Source: Arthrobacter sp. M4 (GTDB taxonomy: Bacteria > Actinomycetota > Actinomycetes > Actinomycetales > Micrococcaceae). From it: a DNA stretch of 64,000 nucleotides. Positions 33,092 through 41,734 of the stretch are shown here, one piece after another. Position numbers and translations under genes: made by a program. Location: contig NZ_JAIWYX010000011.1 in the NCBI RefSeq assembly GCF_020251205.1, positions 35,541 to 99,540 of the forward strand, given 5' to 3'. The notes below the pieces were generated by a model. The model searched no databases and had not been told where the DNA came from. It saw only the letters and a list, made by a program, of their open reading frames with translations. Numbering within the stretch: position 1 is the first letter of the stretch; each line of letters starts with the position of its first letter.

Positions 33092-34234
33092 CTAAAAGAG
33101 TGCAGCCTGCTGTCCAGCCGGGAGTTCAACCTCGTATTCAGCCCCTGGCAGTAGCCTTTGTTGAGCCGCGGAACGGGCGGCGACCTGATGACCGGATTCG
33201 GGCAACTTTGCTGCCTTTTTCCTATGGCTGAAGCCCTGGGTTCCGGTGAAGCCGTAGCGGGCCTTGACGGCTACGACTCGAGACGCCAGCCATTTTTGAT
33301 ATTCCTTGGACGCATACGAACCCTGTCCGTAGAGACTGCGGTAGCGGCCCACCAACTCCGGGTGGTGCTTGCCGAGCCACTGCATAAACCACTCCCGCGT
33401 TCCCGGCCTCAAGTAGAGCGCACCCGCCGTCACGCCCGTGGCTCCGGCCTCGGACAACGCTTGGAACAATGAATGCAAGGACTCCTCGCCGTCGGTAAGC
33501 CACGGCAATATAGGCATGGCCATGACGTTGCATTCCAAGCCCGCATTCCTCAACCGGCGGATAAGCGCCAGCCGTGCCCGTGGCGTCGGGGTTCCAGGTT
33601 CAATGGTTGCAGACAACTCTTCGTCCAGCATGGCGAGGGAGATCCCCACCCCTACGGGCACCTGGCTGGCAGCCGCTTTGAGCAGCGGGATGTCCCGCGA
33701 GAGCAGGGTGCCTTTGGTGAGGATGGAAAGAGGTGTCCCCGAATCCGCAAGGGTCCTGATGATGCCGGGCATGAGTTGGTAGCGGCCCTCTGCCCGCTGG
33801 TACGGATCGGTGTTGGTGCCAAGGGCGACATGATGGTGGCCCCAGCCGGGACGCGACAATTCCCGCCGAAGGACCTCCGCCGCGTTCACCTTCACAACCA
33901 CCTGACTGTCAAAGTCCAGTCCAGAGTCGAAGTCCAGATACGTGTGGCTCTTTCGGGCAAAGCAATAGACGCAGGCATGGCTGCAGCCGCGGTAAGGGTT
34001 GATGGTCCACTCGAAAGGCATGCGCGAACCGGGAGGCACCTTGTTGAGCACCGATTTCGCAGTGACCTCGTGGAAGGTGATCCCGGCAAACTCGGGCGTC
34101 GAGATGGAACGCACAAGTCCGGCAAGGGGCAGGAGGGCGTCCGAGGCTGGGGCGGCCGCAGGACTGTCCGGGCCATTGCCTTGGCCAGGGATTGGATTCC
34201 GACCCCTGCCCAATGACTGTGCGTCCCATCTCAT
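33092..34234 (-). CDS. Rv2578c-family radical SAM protein
   Basis: A 380-residue radical SAM protein. The cluster motif is CSHACVYC (Cys-x3-Cys-x2-Cys) in PYRGCSHACVYCFARK. Relatives include spore-photoproduct-lyase-like proteins of unknown reaction. The ATG at 34234 is chosen because a LexA box ends 10 bp upstream, so upstream starts would lie in the operator. SOS control by this box is consistent with a DNA-damage role, as reported for the mycobacterial counterpart. The C-terminal region (GFTGTQGFSHRKKAAK) is basic. Substrate unknown. Confidence 0.87.
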   Translation of the reverse strand: MRWDAQSLGRGRNPIPGQGNGPDSPAAAPASDALLPLAGLVRSISTPEFAGITFHEVTAKSVLNKVPPGSRMPFEWTINPYRGCSHACVYCFARKSHTYLDFDSGLDFDSQVVVKVNAAEVLRRELSRPGWGHHHVALGTNTDPYQRAEGRYQLMPGIIRTLADSGTPLSILTKGTLLSRDIPLLKAAASQVPVGVGISLAMLDEELSATIEPGTPTPRARLALIRRLRNAGLECNVMAMPILPWLTDGEESLHSLFQALSEAGATGVTAGALYLRPGTREWFMQWLGKHHPELVGRYRSLYGQGSYASKEYQKWLASRVVAVKARYGFTGTQGFSHRKKAAKLPESGHQVAARSAAQQRLLPGAEYEVELPAGQQAALF

Positions 34235-34243
34235 AGGAACATT

Positions 34244-34257
34244 CGAATATATGTTCG
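34244..34257. promoter_or_regulatory. LexA box at the radical SAM gene
   Basis: CGAATATATGTTCG closely matches the SOS consensus and covers the probable -10 region, 10 bp before the gene's ATG. It also sits about 95 bp from the divergent pcp start. Confidence 0.88.
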
Positions 34258-34339
34258 ATCCAATGTCAAGGGTGGCGCAGCCCAGTCGAAGCTTAAGCCG
34301 GACTGACATCAGTTCCCTCAATGGCCGCGATGGCGTTGG

Positions 34340-34345
34340 TACGCT
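34340..34345 (+). promoter_or_regulatory. -10 element for leaderless pcp
   Basis: TACGCT ends 6 bases before the ATG at 34352. Confidence 0.45.
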
Positions 34346-34351
34346 GTGCCC

Positions 34352-34993
34352 ATGATTTTGCTCTCCGGCTTCGAGCCGTTCGCGGGCAACGCCGCCAACC
34401 CGTCATGGGGAGCTGTGTTGCTTGCCGCGGAATTGCTCCGCGCAGACGGCCACAACGTTGAGGTTCTCGAACTTCCTGTCGTCTTCGGTGCGGCGTCCAT
34501 GATGCTCTTGGATGCACTGGACCGCCTTGATCCCGACGTTGTGGTGTGCGCCGGTTTGGCCGGCGGCCGCACCGGGCTGTCCTTGGAACGTGTTGCCATC
34601 AACTGCGATGATGCGGACATCCCAGACAACGCCGGGGCACAGCCCAGTGACCGGGAAGTGGTGAACGGGGGACCAGCTGGATATTTCGCTACGTTGCCCC
34701 TCAGGGCGGCATTGCGCAACCTCGCGGAAGCCGGAATCCCGGCATCGATTTCACAGTCCGCGGGAACGTATGTCTGCAACCACGTGTTCTATGCCCTGAT
34801 GCACCAACTAGCGGATCGCCCCCGCACCATCGGGGGCTTTGTCCATGTTCCCTACGAACGTTCCCAGCGGCCCAGCGGGCTCAGTCCAACCATGGAGTTG
34901 TCAGGGATGGCCCAGGGCATAGCTGTGGTGGCCCAAACTGCCGCCAAAGCCCGCGAACTTACGGCCCTGCGTGGAGTTCCCAGCACACGGTGA
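34352..34993 (+). CDS. pcp: Pyroglutamyl-peptidase I
   Basis: A 213-residue cytosolic cysteine peptidase (C15) that removes N-terminal pyroglutamate. The catalytic Cys is in SAGTYVCNHVFY, Glu in LSLERVAINCDD and His in GFVHVPY. LLSGFEPFAGNAANPSW at the start is a family signature. The ATG at 34352 is preferred to the GTG at 34346 because of the -10 hexamer. Its 3' end overlaps the converging SIMPL gene by 35 bp. Confidence 0.94.
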   Translation: MILLSGFEPFAGNAANPSWGAVLLAAELLRADGHNVEVLELPVVFGAASMMLLDALDRLDPDVVVCAGLAGGRTGLSLERVAINCDDADIPDNAGAQPSDREVVNGGPAGYFATLPLRAALRNLAEAGIPASISQSAGTYVCNHVFYALMHQLADRPRTIGGFVHVPYERSQRPSGLSPTMELSGMAQGIAVVAQTAAKARELTALRGVPSTR

Positions 34994-35588
34994 CAGTTGC
35001 GCTGACGGACGCTTCGCCCGCCTCAAGGTCCACTGACTCCACGGCAGCAGCCCGGGCAAGGGCCACGGGGACGGGCGACGGCGCAGGAGGGCCTTCGTCA
35101 ATGGTCACCACCCGGCCGAGGCGGGAACCTGCGAGTGACGCAAGCTGCTCGGCCTTTGCCAAGGCGTCTGCCCACGCGAGCTCCCTTGTCCGGAGGGCGA
35201 CGGCAGCTGGATTCGCAAACCCGGGTTCCAGGCCGTTGATCCGGGTGTCGTCACCGCCGGCCGACACAACGGAGCCGATGATGGCCGCCGCCGACTCCCA
35301 GGTGCGGAGCCTGGCCGATAGCTGCGTCGAGGCAACATAGCCCGAAACACGCTGAACCCCATCCTGCCAAACGATCTCCGCGCGCAACCCCAGCCCTCCA
35401 GTGCGGAGGTCCCTGTCTCCAACGCCGCTGTCCCTAAGGACGGCAACAACCGCTTGGGAAGTTCGGCCCAGTTCGCTGAATGCTTCTGCAGCTCCCGCCC
35501 TGCGTGTTTCAATTCCAATCAAGAGGTCCAAGAGATCTGGAACCGCGTTCGCCGTGCCCTCGCCCTTGACTGTGATGGTTCCGGTCAT
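34959..35588 (-). CDS. SIMPL-domain (DUF541) protein
   Basis: A 209-residue protein of the SIMPL family. GTITVKGEGTANAVPDL begins the typical N-terminal strand and GYVASTQLSARLRTW and NPAAVALRTRELAWADALAKAE follow. No signal peptide is visible, unlike many periplasmic relatives. The family is linked to oxidative-stress defence in some bacteria; no catalytic residues are known. A leaderless promoter is likely. Confidence 0.85.
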   Translation of the reverse strand: MTGTITVKGEGTANAVPDLLDLLIGIETRRAGAAEAFSELGRTSQAVVAVLRDSGVGDRDLRTGGLGLRAEIVWQDGVQRVSGYVASTQLSARLRTWESAAAIIGSVVSAGGDDTRINGLEPGFANPAAVALRTRELAWADALAKAEQLASLAGSRLGRVVTIDEGPPAPSPVPVALARAAAVESVDLEAGEASVSATVTVCWELHAGP

Positions 35589-35896
35589 AGGCCAATGCTA
35601 GTCCCCGGGTCCGAGGACCCATGCGGCCCTGTCTAACGGCACTGCGCAACTCTAACGGCACTGCGCAACGGCCCTGTCTAACGGCGGCCTGCCTGAAACC
35701 ATCCATAACGGCCACGAATAACAAGTGCCCGTTCCGGTAAACCATGCCCCGTCCGGTCAATTAGACTGAAAGACAGTGCCTCCCGGTCTTCGCCGTGGGG
35801 CGCTGGCCTTCGTTAGCTCGCAGACTGCATCTCCGGCCCCGTGCCCTGGTGGGTGTGCGTCCGCGGCAACTTCCGACTCGTAGCTAAGAACAGTAG
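35589..35896. other. Intergenic region upstream of pheS
   Basis: This 308-bp gap has a 19-bp direct repeat starting TCTAACGGCACTGCG (35632-35650 and 35651-35669). TAGACT at 35762-35767 may be the pheST -10. Eight bases later a GTG (35776) opens a 35-codon frame ending at 35883, 13 bp before pheS; it has only one Phe codon, so it is not an obvious Phe attenuator. No T-box or terminator is seen. Confidence 0.45.
35595..35600 (-). promoter_or_regulatory. -10 element for leaderless SIMPL gene
   Basis: TAGCAT on the minus strand ends 6 bases before the ATG at 35588. Confidence 0.5.
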
Positions 35897-36958
35897 ATGA
35901 CTGAGACCTTGCCGGGCGCCGCCATCCCGAACCCGCTGGATGAAGCCGCCATCTCCGCAGCCGTGGAAGACGCCATCGCGGCCATCGCCGCCGCCACGAC
36001 CCTTGATGACCTGAAAGCTGTGCGCCTGGCCCACACGGGCGAGAAGTCGCCGCTGAGCCTGGCGAACCGCCAGATCGGCTCGCTGTCCAAGGACCAGAAG
36101 GCCGCGGCCGGAAAGCTCATGGGAGCTTCTCGCGGCCGGGTCAACCAGGCGCTCGCCGCCCGGAATGCTGAACTCGAGGCCGAAAACGATGCCCGGATCC
36201 TTATCGAGGAGACCGTCGACGTCACGGCTGCCCCGCGCCGCCGTCGGGCCGGTGCCCGCCACCCCCTGTCCACATTGCAGGACCGGGTGGCCGACATCTT
36301 TGTTGGCATGGGTTGGGAGATTGCCGAAGGGCCTGAGGTCGAGTCGGAATGGTTCAACTTTGACGCGCTGAACTTCAAGCCGGACCACCCGGCCCGCGAA
36401 ATGCAGGACACGTTCTTCGTGGAGCCGCCCGAGTCCCACCTGCTGATGCGCACGCACACTTCGCCGGTCCAGGTGCGTTCCATGCTGGAACGCGAGGTGC
36501 CTATCTACGTCCTCTGCCCGGGCAAGGTGTTCCGCACGGATGAGCTGGACGCCACGCACACCCCGGTGTTCCATCAATTCGAGGGCTTGGCGATCGACAA
36601 GAACCTCAGCATGGCGGACCTCCGCGGCACCCTGGAGCATTTCGCCAGGCAGATGTTCGGCGACGATGCCCAGATTCGCCTGCGGCCCAACTACTTCCCC
36701 TTCACGGAGCCCTCAGCCGAGCTGGATATTTTCCATCCGGGAGCAAAGGGAGGCCCGCGCTGGATCGAATGGGGTGGCTGCGGCATGGTCAACCCCAACG
36801 TCCTGCGAGCCGCCGGCATCGATCCCGAGGTCTATTCGGGGTTTGCCTTTGGCATGGGCATCGAGCGCACCCTCATGTTCCGCAATGAGGTCAGCGACAT
36901 GCGGGACATGATCGAAGGCGACGTCCGTTTCAGCGAGCACTTCGGGATGGAGATCTAA
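35897..36958 (+). CDS. pheS: Phenylalanine-tRNA ligase alpha subunit
   Basis: A 353-residue class II aminoacyl-tRNA synthetase subunit. An N-terminal coiled-coil arm is followed by the catalytic core with HPLSTLQDRVADIFVGMGW, motif 2 around PIYVLCPGKVFRTDELDATH and motif 3 in GFAFGMGIERTLMFR. The ribosome site is weak. It is followed 2 bp later by pheT, with which it forms the alpha2-beta2 enzyme. Confidence 0.98.
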   Translation: MTETLPGAAIPNPLDEAAISAAVEDAIAAIAAATTLDDLKAVRLAHTGEKSPLSLANRQIGSLSKDQKAAAGKLMGASRGRVNQALAARNAELEAENDARILIEETVDVTAAPRRRRAGARHPLSTLQDRVADIFVGMGWEIAEGPEVESEWFNFDALNFKPDHPAREMQDTFFVEPPESHLLMRTHTSPVQVRSMLEREVPIYVLCPGKVFRTDELDATHTPVFHQFEGLAIDKNLSMADLRGTLEHFARQMFGDDAQIRLRPNYFPFTEPSAELDIFHPGAKGGPRWIEWGGCGMVNPNVLRAAGIDPEVYSGFAFGMGIERTLMFRNEVSDMRDMIEGDVRFSEHFGMEI

Positions 36959-36960
36959 CA

Positions 36961-39504
36961 GTGCGTATCCCCCTTTCATGGCTGCGAGAGTTCGCAGAGG
37001 TCCCGTCCGGCGCCACCGCCGAAGACGTTATGGCCGAACTGGTCAAGGTCGGCTTTGAAGAAGAGGCCGTGCACCGCCCCTCAGACACGATCCGGGGACC
37101 GATTGTCGTCGGCCAGGTGCTCAGCATCGTCAAGGAACCCCAGAGCAACGGCAAGACCATCAACTGGTGCCAGGTTCGCGTGGTGCCCGAAGGCCAGGAA
37201 CAGTCGCTGACGGGCAAGGGCATCGATCCCTCAGGAGTGCAGGGCATCGTCTGCGGTGCCCATAACTTCGTCGAGGGCGACAAGGTGGTGGTGACCCTGC
37301 CCGGCGCTGTGCTGCCCGGTGACTTCCATATCTCTGCGCGGAAGACCTACGGCCACATGTCCGCTGGAATGATCGCCTCGGTCCGTGAACTCGGCATCGG
37401 CGAGGACCACGACGGCATCCTGGTGCTGTCCCGGATCGGTCTCGACCCCCAAATCGGTACTGATGCCCTGGAACTCCTTGGGCTGAAGGACGAGGCGGCG
37501 GAAATCAACGTCACCCCTGACCGCGGCTACGCCTTCTCGATCCGCGGCGTGGCCCGGGAGTACGCGCACGCCACTGGCACGGTATTCACCGATCCTGCGT
37601 CCAAGGTCTCCGCGCCGGCCGAACTTAGCGGTGGCTACGGAGTTCGGATCGCCGACGATGCCCCGATCTACGGCAAGCCGGGAGCCGACCGCTTCGTGGC
37701 CCGAACGGTACGCGGCGTGGACGCGACCCGGCCTACACCGACGTGGATGGCTTCCAGGCTGCGTCTGGCAGGCATCCGCTCCATCTCCCTGCCGGTGGAC
37801 ATTTCCAACTATGTGATGCTGGAACTGGGCCAGCCAACCCACTGCTATGACCTGGACAAGCTGACCGGCGACATTGTGGTGCGCCGGGCAGCAGCAGGGG
37901 AGAAGATCACCACCCTCGACGGCAAAGTGCGTGACCTGGACGCCGAGGACCTCCTCATCGCCGACGAGTCCGGAGCCATCGGTATCGCCGGGGTGATGGG
38001 CGGTGAAACCACCGAGGTTTCCGACTCCACCGTGAACGTGCTCGTCGAGGCGGCGCACTTCGATGAGGTGTCCATCTCCCGCTCGCGCCGGCGACACAAG
38101 CTGCCGTCCGAGGCCTCCAAGCGTTTCGAGCGCGGGGTCGACTGGCATGTGGCCGGCGTGGCCGCCCAACGCGTGGTGGACCTCCTGGTTGAGCTCGCCG
38201 GCGGCACGGCCGACGAGGCAGGCACCGACGTCGGAACTATGCCCGCGCAGGTGACCATTCCACTGCCGGCGGGCTTCGCCACGGAGCGCATCGGCATCGA
38301 CTTCAGCGAAGAACAGGTGGTCACCTCCCTGGAGGACCTGGGCGCCGTCCTGGACAAGTCCGACGACGGCTGGACGGTTACGCCGCCAAGCTGGCGGAAC
38401 GACCTCGAGACCAAGGAAGACCTGTCAGAGGAAATTGCCCGGCTGGTCGGTTATGAGAACATCCCTTCTACCCTGCCGGTGGCACCTCCCGGCCGCGGCC
38501 TGACCCGCCGCCAGCAGCAGCGCCGTCGCCTCATCCAGGCACTTGCCGACGCTGGCCTGACCGAGGTGCTGTCCTACCCCTTCGTTTCCAAGGCTGCCAA
38601 CGACACCTTCGGCGTCGCGAAGGAAGGCGCACCCCGCCAGGCCGTCAAACTGGCCAATCCCATCAGCGAAGAGCACGGTTTCCTCCGCACCTCTGTCCTG
38701 CCTGGACTCATCGAGGTGGCCCACCGAAACCACTCGCGCGGCTTCCGTGATCTGGCACTGTTCGAGGCCGGTTCCGTCTTCCTGCCGGGTGACACGATGG
38801 GTACACCTTCCATCCCGCCGCTCGGCGTCAGGCCGTCCGATGAGGTGCTGGATGCACTGTACGACGGCGTCCCGGACCAGCCGCTGCATGTTGCCGCGAT
38901 TATGACCGGCAATGACTCGCCGGCCGCCGCGGCACACGCGCCTCGCGCATGGGACTGGGCGGATGCCCTTGACGTTGCCCGGTTTATGGGTGATGTCCTT
39001 GGCGTCGACCTTGTGGTGAGCCAGGGCAGCCACCAGGCGTTCCACCCGGGCCGCGCCGCGCAGTTGGCGCTGCGTTCGGGCGAAGTTGTTGGCTATGCCG
39101 GTGAACTCCACCCGAAGCTGCTGGCGGCGCACGACATGCCGGCACGCTCCGTAGCCGTGGAACTCAACGCTGACGCACTGTTCGATGCAGCGGCTGATGT
39201 GATTGTGGCCCGGCACATCTCCGGCTTCCCGGTTGCCACGCAGGACGTTGCGCTGGTGGTGCCGCAGGATGTTCCGGCCGACGCTGTCCTGGCGGCCTTG
39301 CGTGAAGGTGCCGGCGAATTGTTGGAGGATGTGGCCTTGTTTGACGTTTACGTCGGCAAGGGCATCGAGGACGGCAAGAAGTCCCTCGCGTTTGGACTTC
39401 GGTTCCGTGCGGCAGACCGTACCCTCACCGCTGATGAGGCGTCGAGTGCCCGGGAATCGGCTGTCGCCGTCGCCGCAGAGCGGTTCGGGGCAGTCCAGCG
39501 CTGA
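36961..39504 (+). CDS. pheT: Phenylalanine-tRNA ligase beta subunit
   Basis: An 847-residue partner of PheS. Domains in order are an EMAP-like tRNA-binding domain (about residues 40-165, VCGAHNF), B3/B4 editing domain (RSISLPVDISNYVMLELGQP), B5, the core repeat and C-terminal FDX-ACB domain (HISGFPVATQDVALVVP, FRAADRTLT). The GTG start is 2 bp after the pheS stop. Length is typical. Confidence 0.98.
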   Translation: MRIPLSWLREFAEVPSGATAEDVMAELVKVGFEEEAVHRPSDTIRGPIVVGQVLSIVKEPQSNGKTINWCQVRVVPEGQEQSLTGKGIDPSGVQGIVCGAHNFVEGDKVVVTLPGAVLPGDFHISARKTYGHMSAGMIASVRELGIGEDHDGILVLSRIGLDPQIGTDALELLGLKDEAAEINVTPDRGYAFSIRGVAREYAHATGTVFTDPASKVSAPAELSGGYGVRIADDAPIYGKPGADRFVARTVRGVDATRPTPTWMASRLRLAGIRSISLPVDISNYVMLELGQPTHCYDLDKLTGDIVVRRAAAGEKITTLDGKVRDLDAEDLLIADESGAIGIAGVMGGETTEVSDSTVNVLVEAAHFDEVSISRSRRRHKLPSEASKRFERGVDWHVAGVAAQRVVDLLVELAGGTADEAGTDVGTMPAQVTIPLPAGFATERIGIDFSEEQVVTSLEDLGAVLDKSDDGWTVTPPSWRNDLETKEDLSEEIARLVGYENIPSTLPVAPPGRGLTRRQQQRRRLIQALADAGLTEVLSYPFVSKAANDTFGVAKEGAPRQAVKLANPISEEHGFLRTSVLPGLIEVAHRNHSRGFRDLALFEAGSVFLPGDTMGTPSIPPLGVRPSDEVLDALYDGVPDQPLHVAAIMTGNDSPAAAAHAPRAWDWADALDVARFMGDVLGVDLVVSQGSHQAFHPGRAAQLALRSGEVVGYAGELHPKLLAAHDMPARSVAVELNADALFDAAADVIVARHISGFPVATQDVALVVPQDVPADAVLAALREGAGELLEDVALFDVYVGKGIEDGKKSLAFGLRFRAADRTLTADEASSARESAVAVAAERFGAVQR

Positions 39505-39530
39505 CTCTCCACGATTCGGCGGCACGGATT

Positions 39531-40220
39531 GTGCCGGGATTGGCGTTCGACGGCGGGCTGGCAGTAGCGCTCCAGCCCGTCGGGTCGCGTGCAGCCGAAG
39601 GTTCGGAAGCCGCCGCGTCCGGAGTGTTGTCGCCCGCGGAACAAGAGCGTGCGCGGGCCATGGCGCCCCAGGCCCGGGTTGCCTTTGTTTCCCGCCGCCT
39701 GGCCCAACGGACTTTCGCTGCGGCGCTGCTGGACGTCCCGCCGTCGGCCCTTCAGGCCTGCTATTCCTGCCCGAACTGCGGAGCGGGGGTTGAGGTGGCG
39801 CACGGGAGGCCTGGTTACCTGCTCGACGGCGTCCCGGCGCCACTGCTGCTCAGCGTCTCCCAGGCGGGCGGCTGGTTCCTGCTTGCAGCCCTCCTTGACG
39901 CGCCAGTGGGCATGGCGCTCGGCGCGGACCTGGAGCACGTGGACGGTACTCTGTTTCCCGGCTTCGATGGGGTGGCGCTGACCGAGGCTGAACGCAGGAG
40001 GGTGCAGGGGCTGCCGCTGGAAGTGCGTGACCTGGAAAGGACCAGGCTCTGGGCCCGCAAGGAAGCCTGGCTCAAGATGACAGGCTCAGGACTGCGGAGC
40101 CGGCCTGAGGACCTGGACGTGCTGGAGCGTCCCGGGCTGGCCGATCTGGACCTCGGTCAGTGGCGAAGCGTTGGGCTGCCGACTGGTTTTGCGGCGGCTA
40201 TTGCCGTGACCGGTCCCTAG
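39531..40220 (+). CDS. 4'-phosphopantetheinyl transferase (Sfp type)
   Basis: A 229-residue carrier-protein activating enzyme. The metal motif is LGADLEHVD and the second motif LWARKEAWLK, both near the classic GxDxE and WxxKEAxxK. Before them CPNCGAGVEVAHGRPGY matches the early HGKP block. It transfers phosphopantetheine from CoA to the Ser of carrier domains. The GTG at 39531 lies 26 bp after pheT. The carrier protein of the Pls-type synthetase 4 kb away is the most obvious nearby partner. Similarity to the family is moderate, so the call rests on motifs. Confidence 0.82.
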   Translation: MPGLAFDGGLAVALQPVGSRAAEGSEAAASGVLSPAEQERARAMAPQARVAFVSRRLAQRTFAAALLDVPPSALQACYSCPNCGAGVEVAHGRPGYLLDGVPAPLLLSVSQAGGWFLLAALLDAPVGMALGADLEHVDGTLFPGFDGVALTEAERRRVQGLPLEVRDLERTRLWARKEAWLKMTGSGLRSRPEDLDVLERPGLADLDLGQWRSVGLPTGFAAAIAVTGP

Positions 40221-40245
40221 CGACGGGTCGCTTGTAAGCCGTGGG

Positions 40246-41631
40246 TCAGGCAGCCTGCGGCAGCCGGGGGAGTTCCTGCCGGTAAAGCCACGGTGAGAGG
40301 ACCGAGGCGGTGTCCAGTCCTGGGACTTCGCCGTCCATCACCGCAACGAAATCGGCTGTTGAAACGCTGCTGTGCCGGAAAGACGCCGTCCACGCTTGCA
40401 GGGCCCGGAAGAAGGGATCGTCGCCGCAGGCCAGCCTCACCGCATGAAGCGCAAGTGCGCCCCGCTTGTAAACCCGGTCGTCGAACATACGCGCGGGACC
40501 GGGGTCGCCCACAATAATGTCCTGCGGGGACGCGGCGAGTTTCTGCCAGGCCGCCTTCGCCCTGTCTCCAACGGACATTGCTCCCGATTCCTCGGACCAA
40601 AGCCATTCGGCGTAACAGGCGAAGCCCTCATGCAGCCAGATGTCCCGCCAGCTTGCGGCCGTCAGGGAGTTGCCAAACCATTGATGCGACAGTTCGTGGG
40701 CGATCAGCCGCTGAGCCTCCCACGCTTGGCGCATGTGGTTGCGCCCAAAGATGGACACGGTCTGGGCTTCCAGCGGGATTTCGAGCTCGTCCTCGGTGAC
40801 TACTGCGGTGTACGCGGGGAACGGGTACGGGCCAAAGCACGATTCGAAGGTCCGCATCATGGCCGCCTGCCTCCGTAGCCCTGACAGTGCTTCCTCGGCG
40901 AGGCCGGGTGTGACGGCGGCGTAGAGCGGTACGCGGTGATGGGTGTCTGAGGCGTTGAGATGGAGGATCTTGTAGCGGCCTATCTGGACGGTGGCGAGAT
41001 AAGGGGCCATGGGCTCGTCCTGCTCGTAGGTCCACGTTTCGGTGCTGGACCTGCGGGTTTGTGAAACGAGGCGGCCATTGCAGACTGCCCGGTAGTTTTC
41101 TTCCGTGGTGACGGAGATTCGGAACGTCGACTTGTGCCTGGGGTGGTCGTTGCACGGGAACCACGATGCGGCTCCGTTTGGCTGGCCCGCAACGAGGACA
41201 CCGTCCGTGAGTTCTTCCCAGCCGACCTCGCCCCACAGACCTCGCCGGGGCCGCGGATTACCTTCGTAGCGGACCTGCACCCTAAACGCCTGGCCCGCTA
41301 CCAGTTTTTCCGGTGTTTGGATGACCAGGTGCTCTCCCCGGGGCCCAAATTTGGGGACCCGGCGTCCGTCAAGCTGCACCTTGAGCGCCCGGAGGCCAAC
41401 TAGGTCAAGAATTACCTTGTCCGTTGGTTCCAGTGCCCGGCAGTGCAGCAGGGCCACACCCGACAGCCGGTTGTTATGCACCCGGTAATCGATGTCCAGT
41501 TCATAACGCTCTACGAGGAAGGTCGTGGTTCCGTGGTGAAGGGCGTACGGGTCCTCGTTGGGGGAGACATCGTCCATGGCGGGGTGCTTTGCGACCTTCG
41601 ACGGCTTTCGGGCATCGGGCTTGGGAGTCAT
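40246..41631 (-). CDS. M1-family zinc metallopeptidase
   Basis: A 461-residue gluzincin. Zinc motif HELSHQ supplies His312 and His316, catalytic Glu313, and Glu335 (WLHEGF) is the third ligand. The usual GAMEN exopeptidase motif is replaced by LEIPLEAQT, which suggests altered N-terminal recognition. There is no signal peptide. It lacks the long C-terminal helical domain of full-length M1 enzymes. The ATG at 41631 or GTG at 41640 may be used. It lies 103 bp downstream of the Pls-type synthetase on the same strand. In poly-lysine producers polymer-degrading zinc peptidases are reported; such a role here is inference. Confidence 0.88.
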   Translation of the reverse strand: MTPKPDARKPSKVAKHPAMDDVSPNEDPYALHHGTTTFLVERYELDIDYRVHNNRLSGVALLHCRALEPTDKVILDLVGLRALKVQLDGRRVPKFGPRGEHLVIQTPEKLVAGQAFRVQVRYEGNPRPRRGLWGEVGWEELTDGVLVAGQPNGAASWFPCNDHPRHKSTFRISVTTEENYRAVCNGRLVSQTRRSSTETWTYEQDEPMAPYLATVQIGRYKILHLNASDTHHRVPLYAAVTPGLAEEALSGLRRQAAMMRTFESCFGPYPFPAYTAVVTEDELEIPLEAQTVSIFGRNHMRQAWEAQRLIAHELSHQWFGNSLTAASWRDIWLHEGFACYAEWLWSEESGAMSVGDRAKAAWQKLAASPQDIIVGDPGPARMFDDRVYKRGALALHAVRLACGDDPFFRALQAWTASFRHSSVSTADFVAVMDGEVPGLDTASVLSPWLYRQELPRLPQAA

Positions 41632-41734
41632 ATGGTGCACCGGCTCCTTATGGTGTGTGAAGGCTCGTCAATACGGGTGAAAAAGCGTTCCCTCCTGCCA
41701 ATGTACTTCAGGCAGGAGGAATGCAGACGCAGGG

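Noticed and set aside
35589..35896. T-box or Phe attenuator for pheST
   Set aside because: No T-box core, no run of Phe codons and no terminator hairpin before pheS.
38425..39843. 472-residue open frame opposite pheT
   Set aside because: Shadow of pheT that also crosses into the phosphopantetheinyl transferase; no motif.
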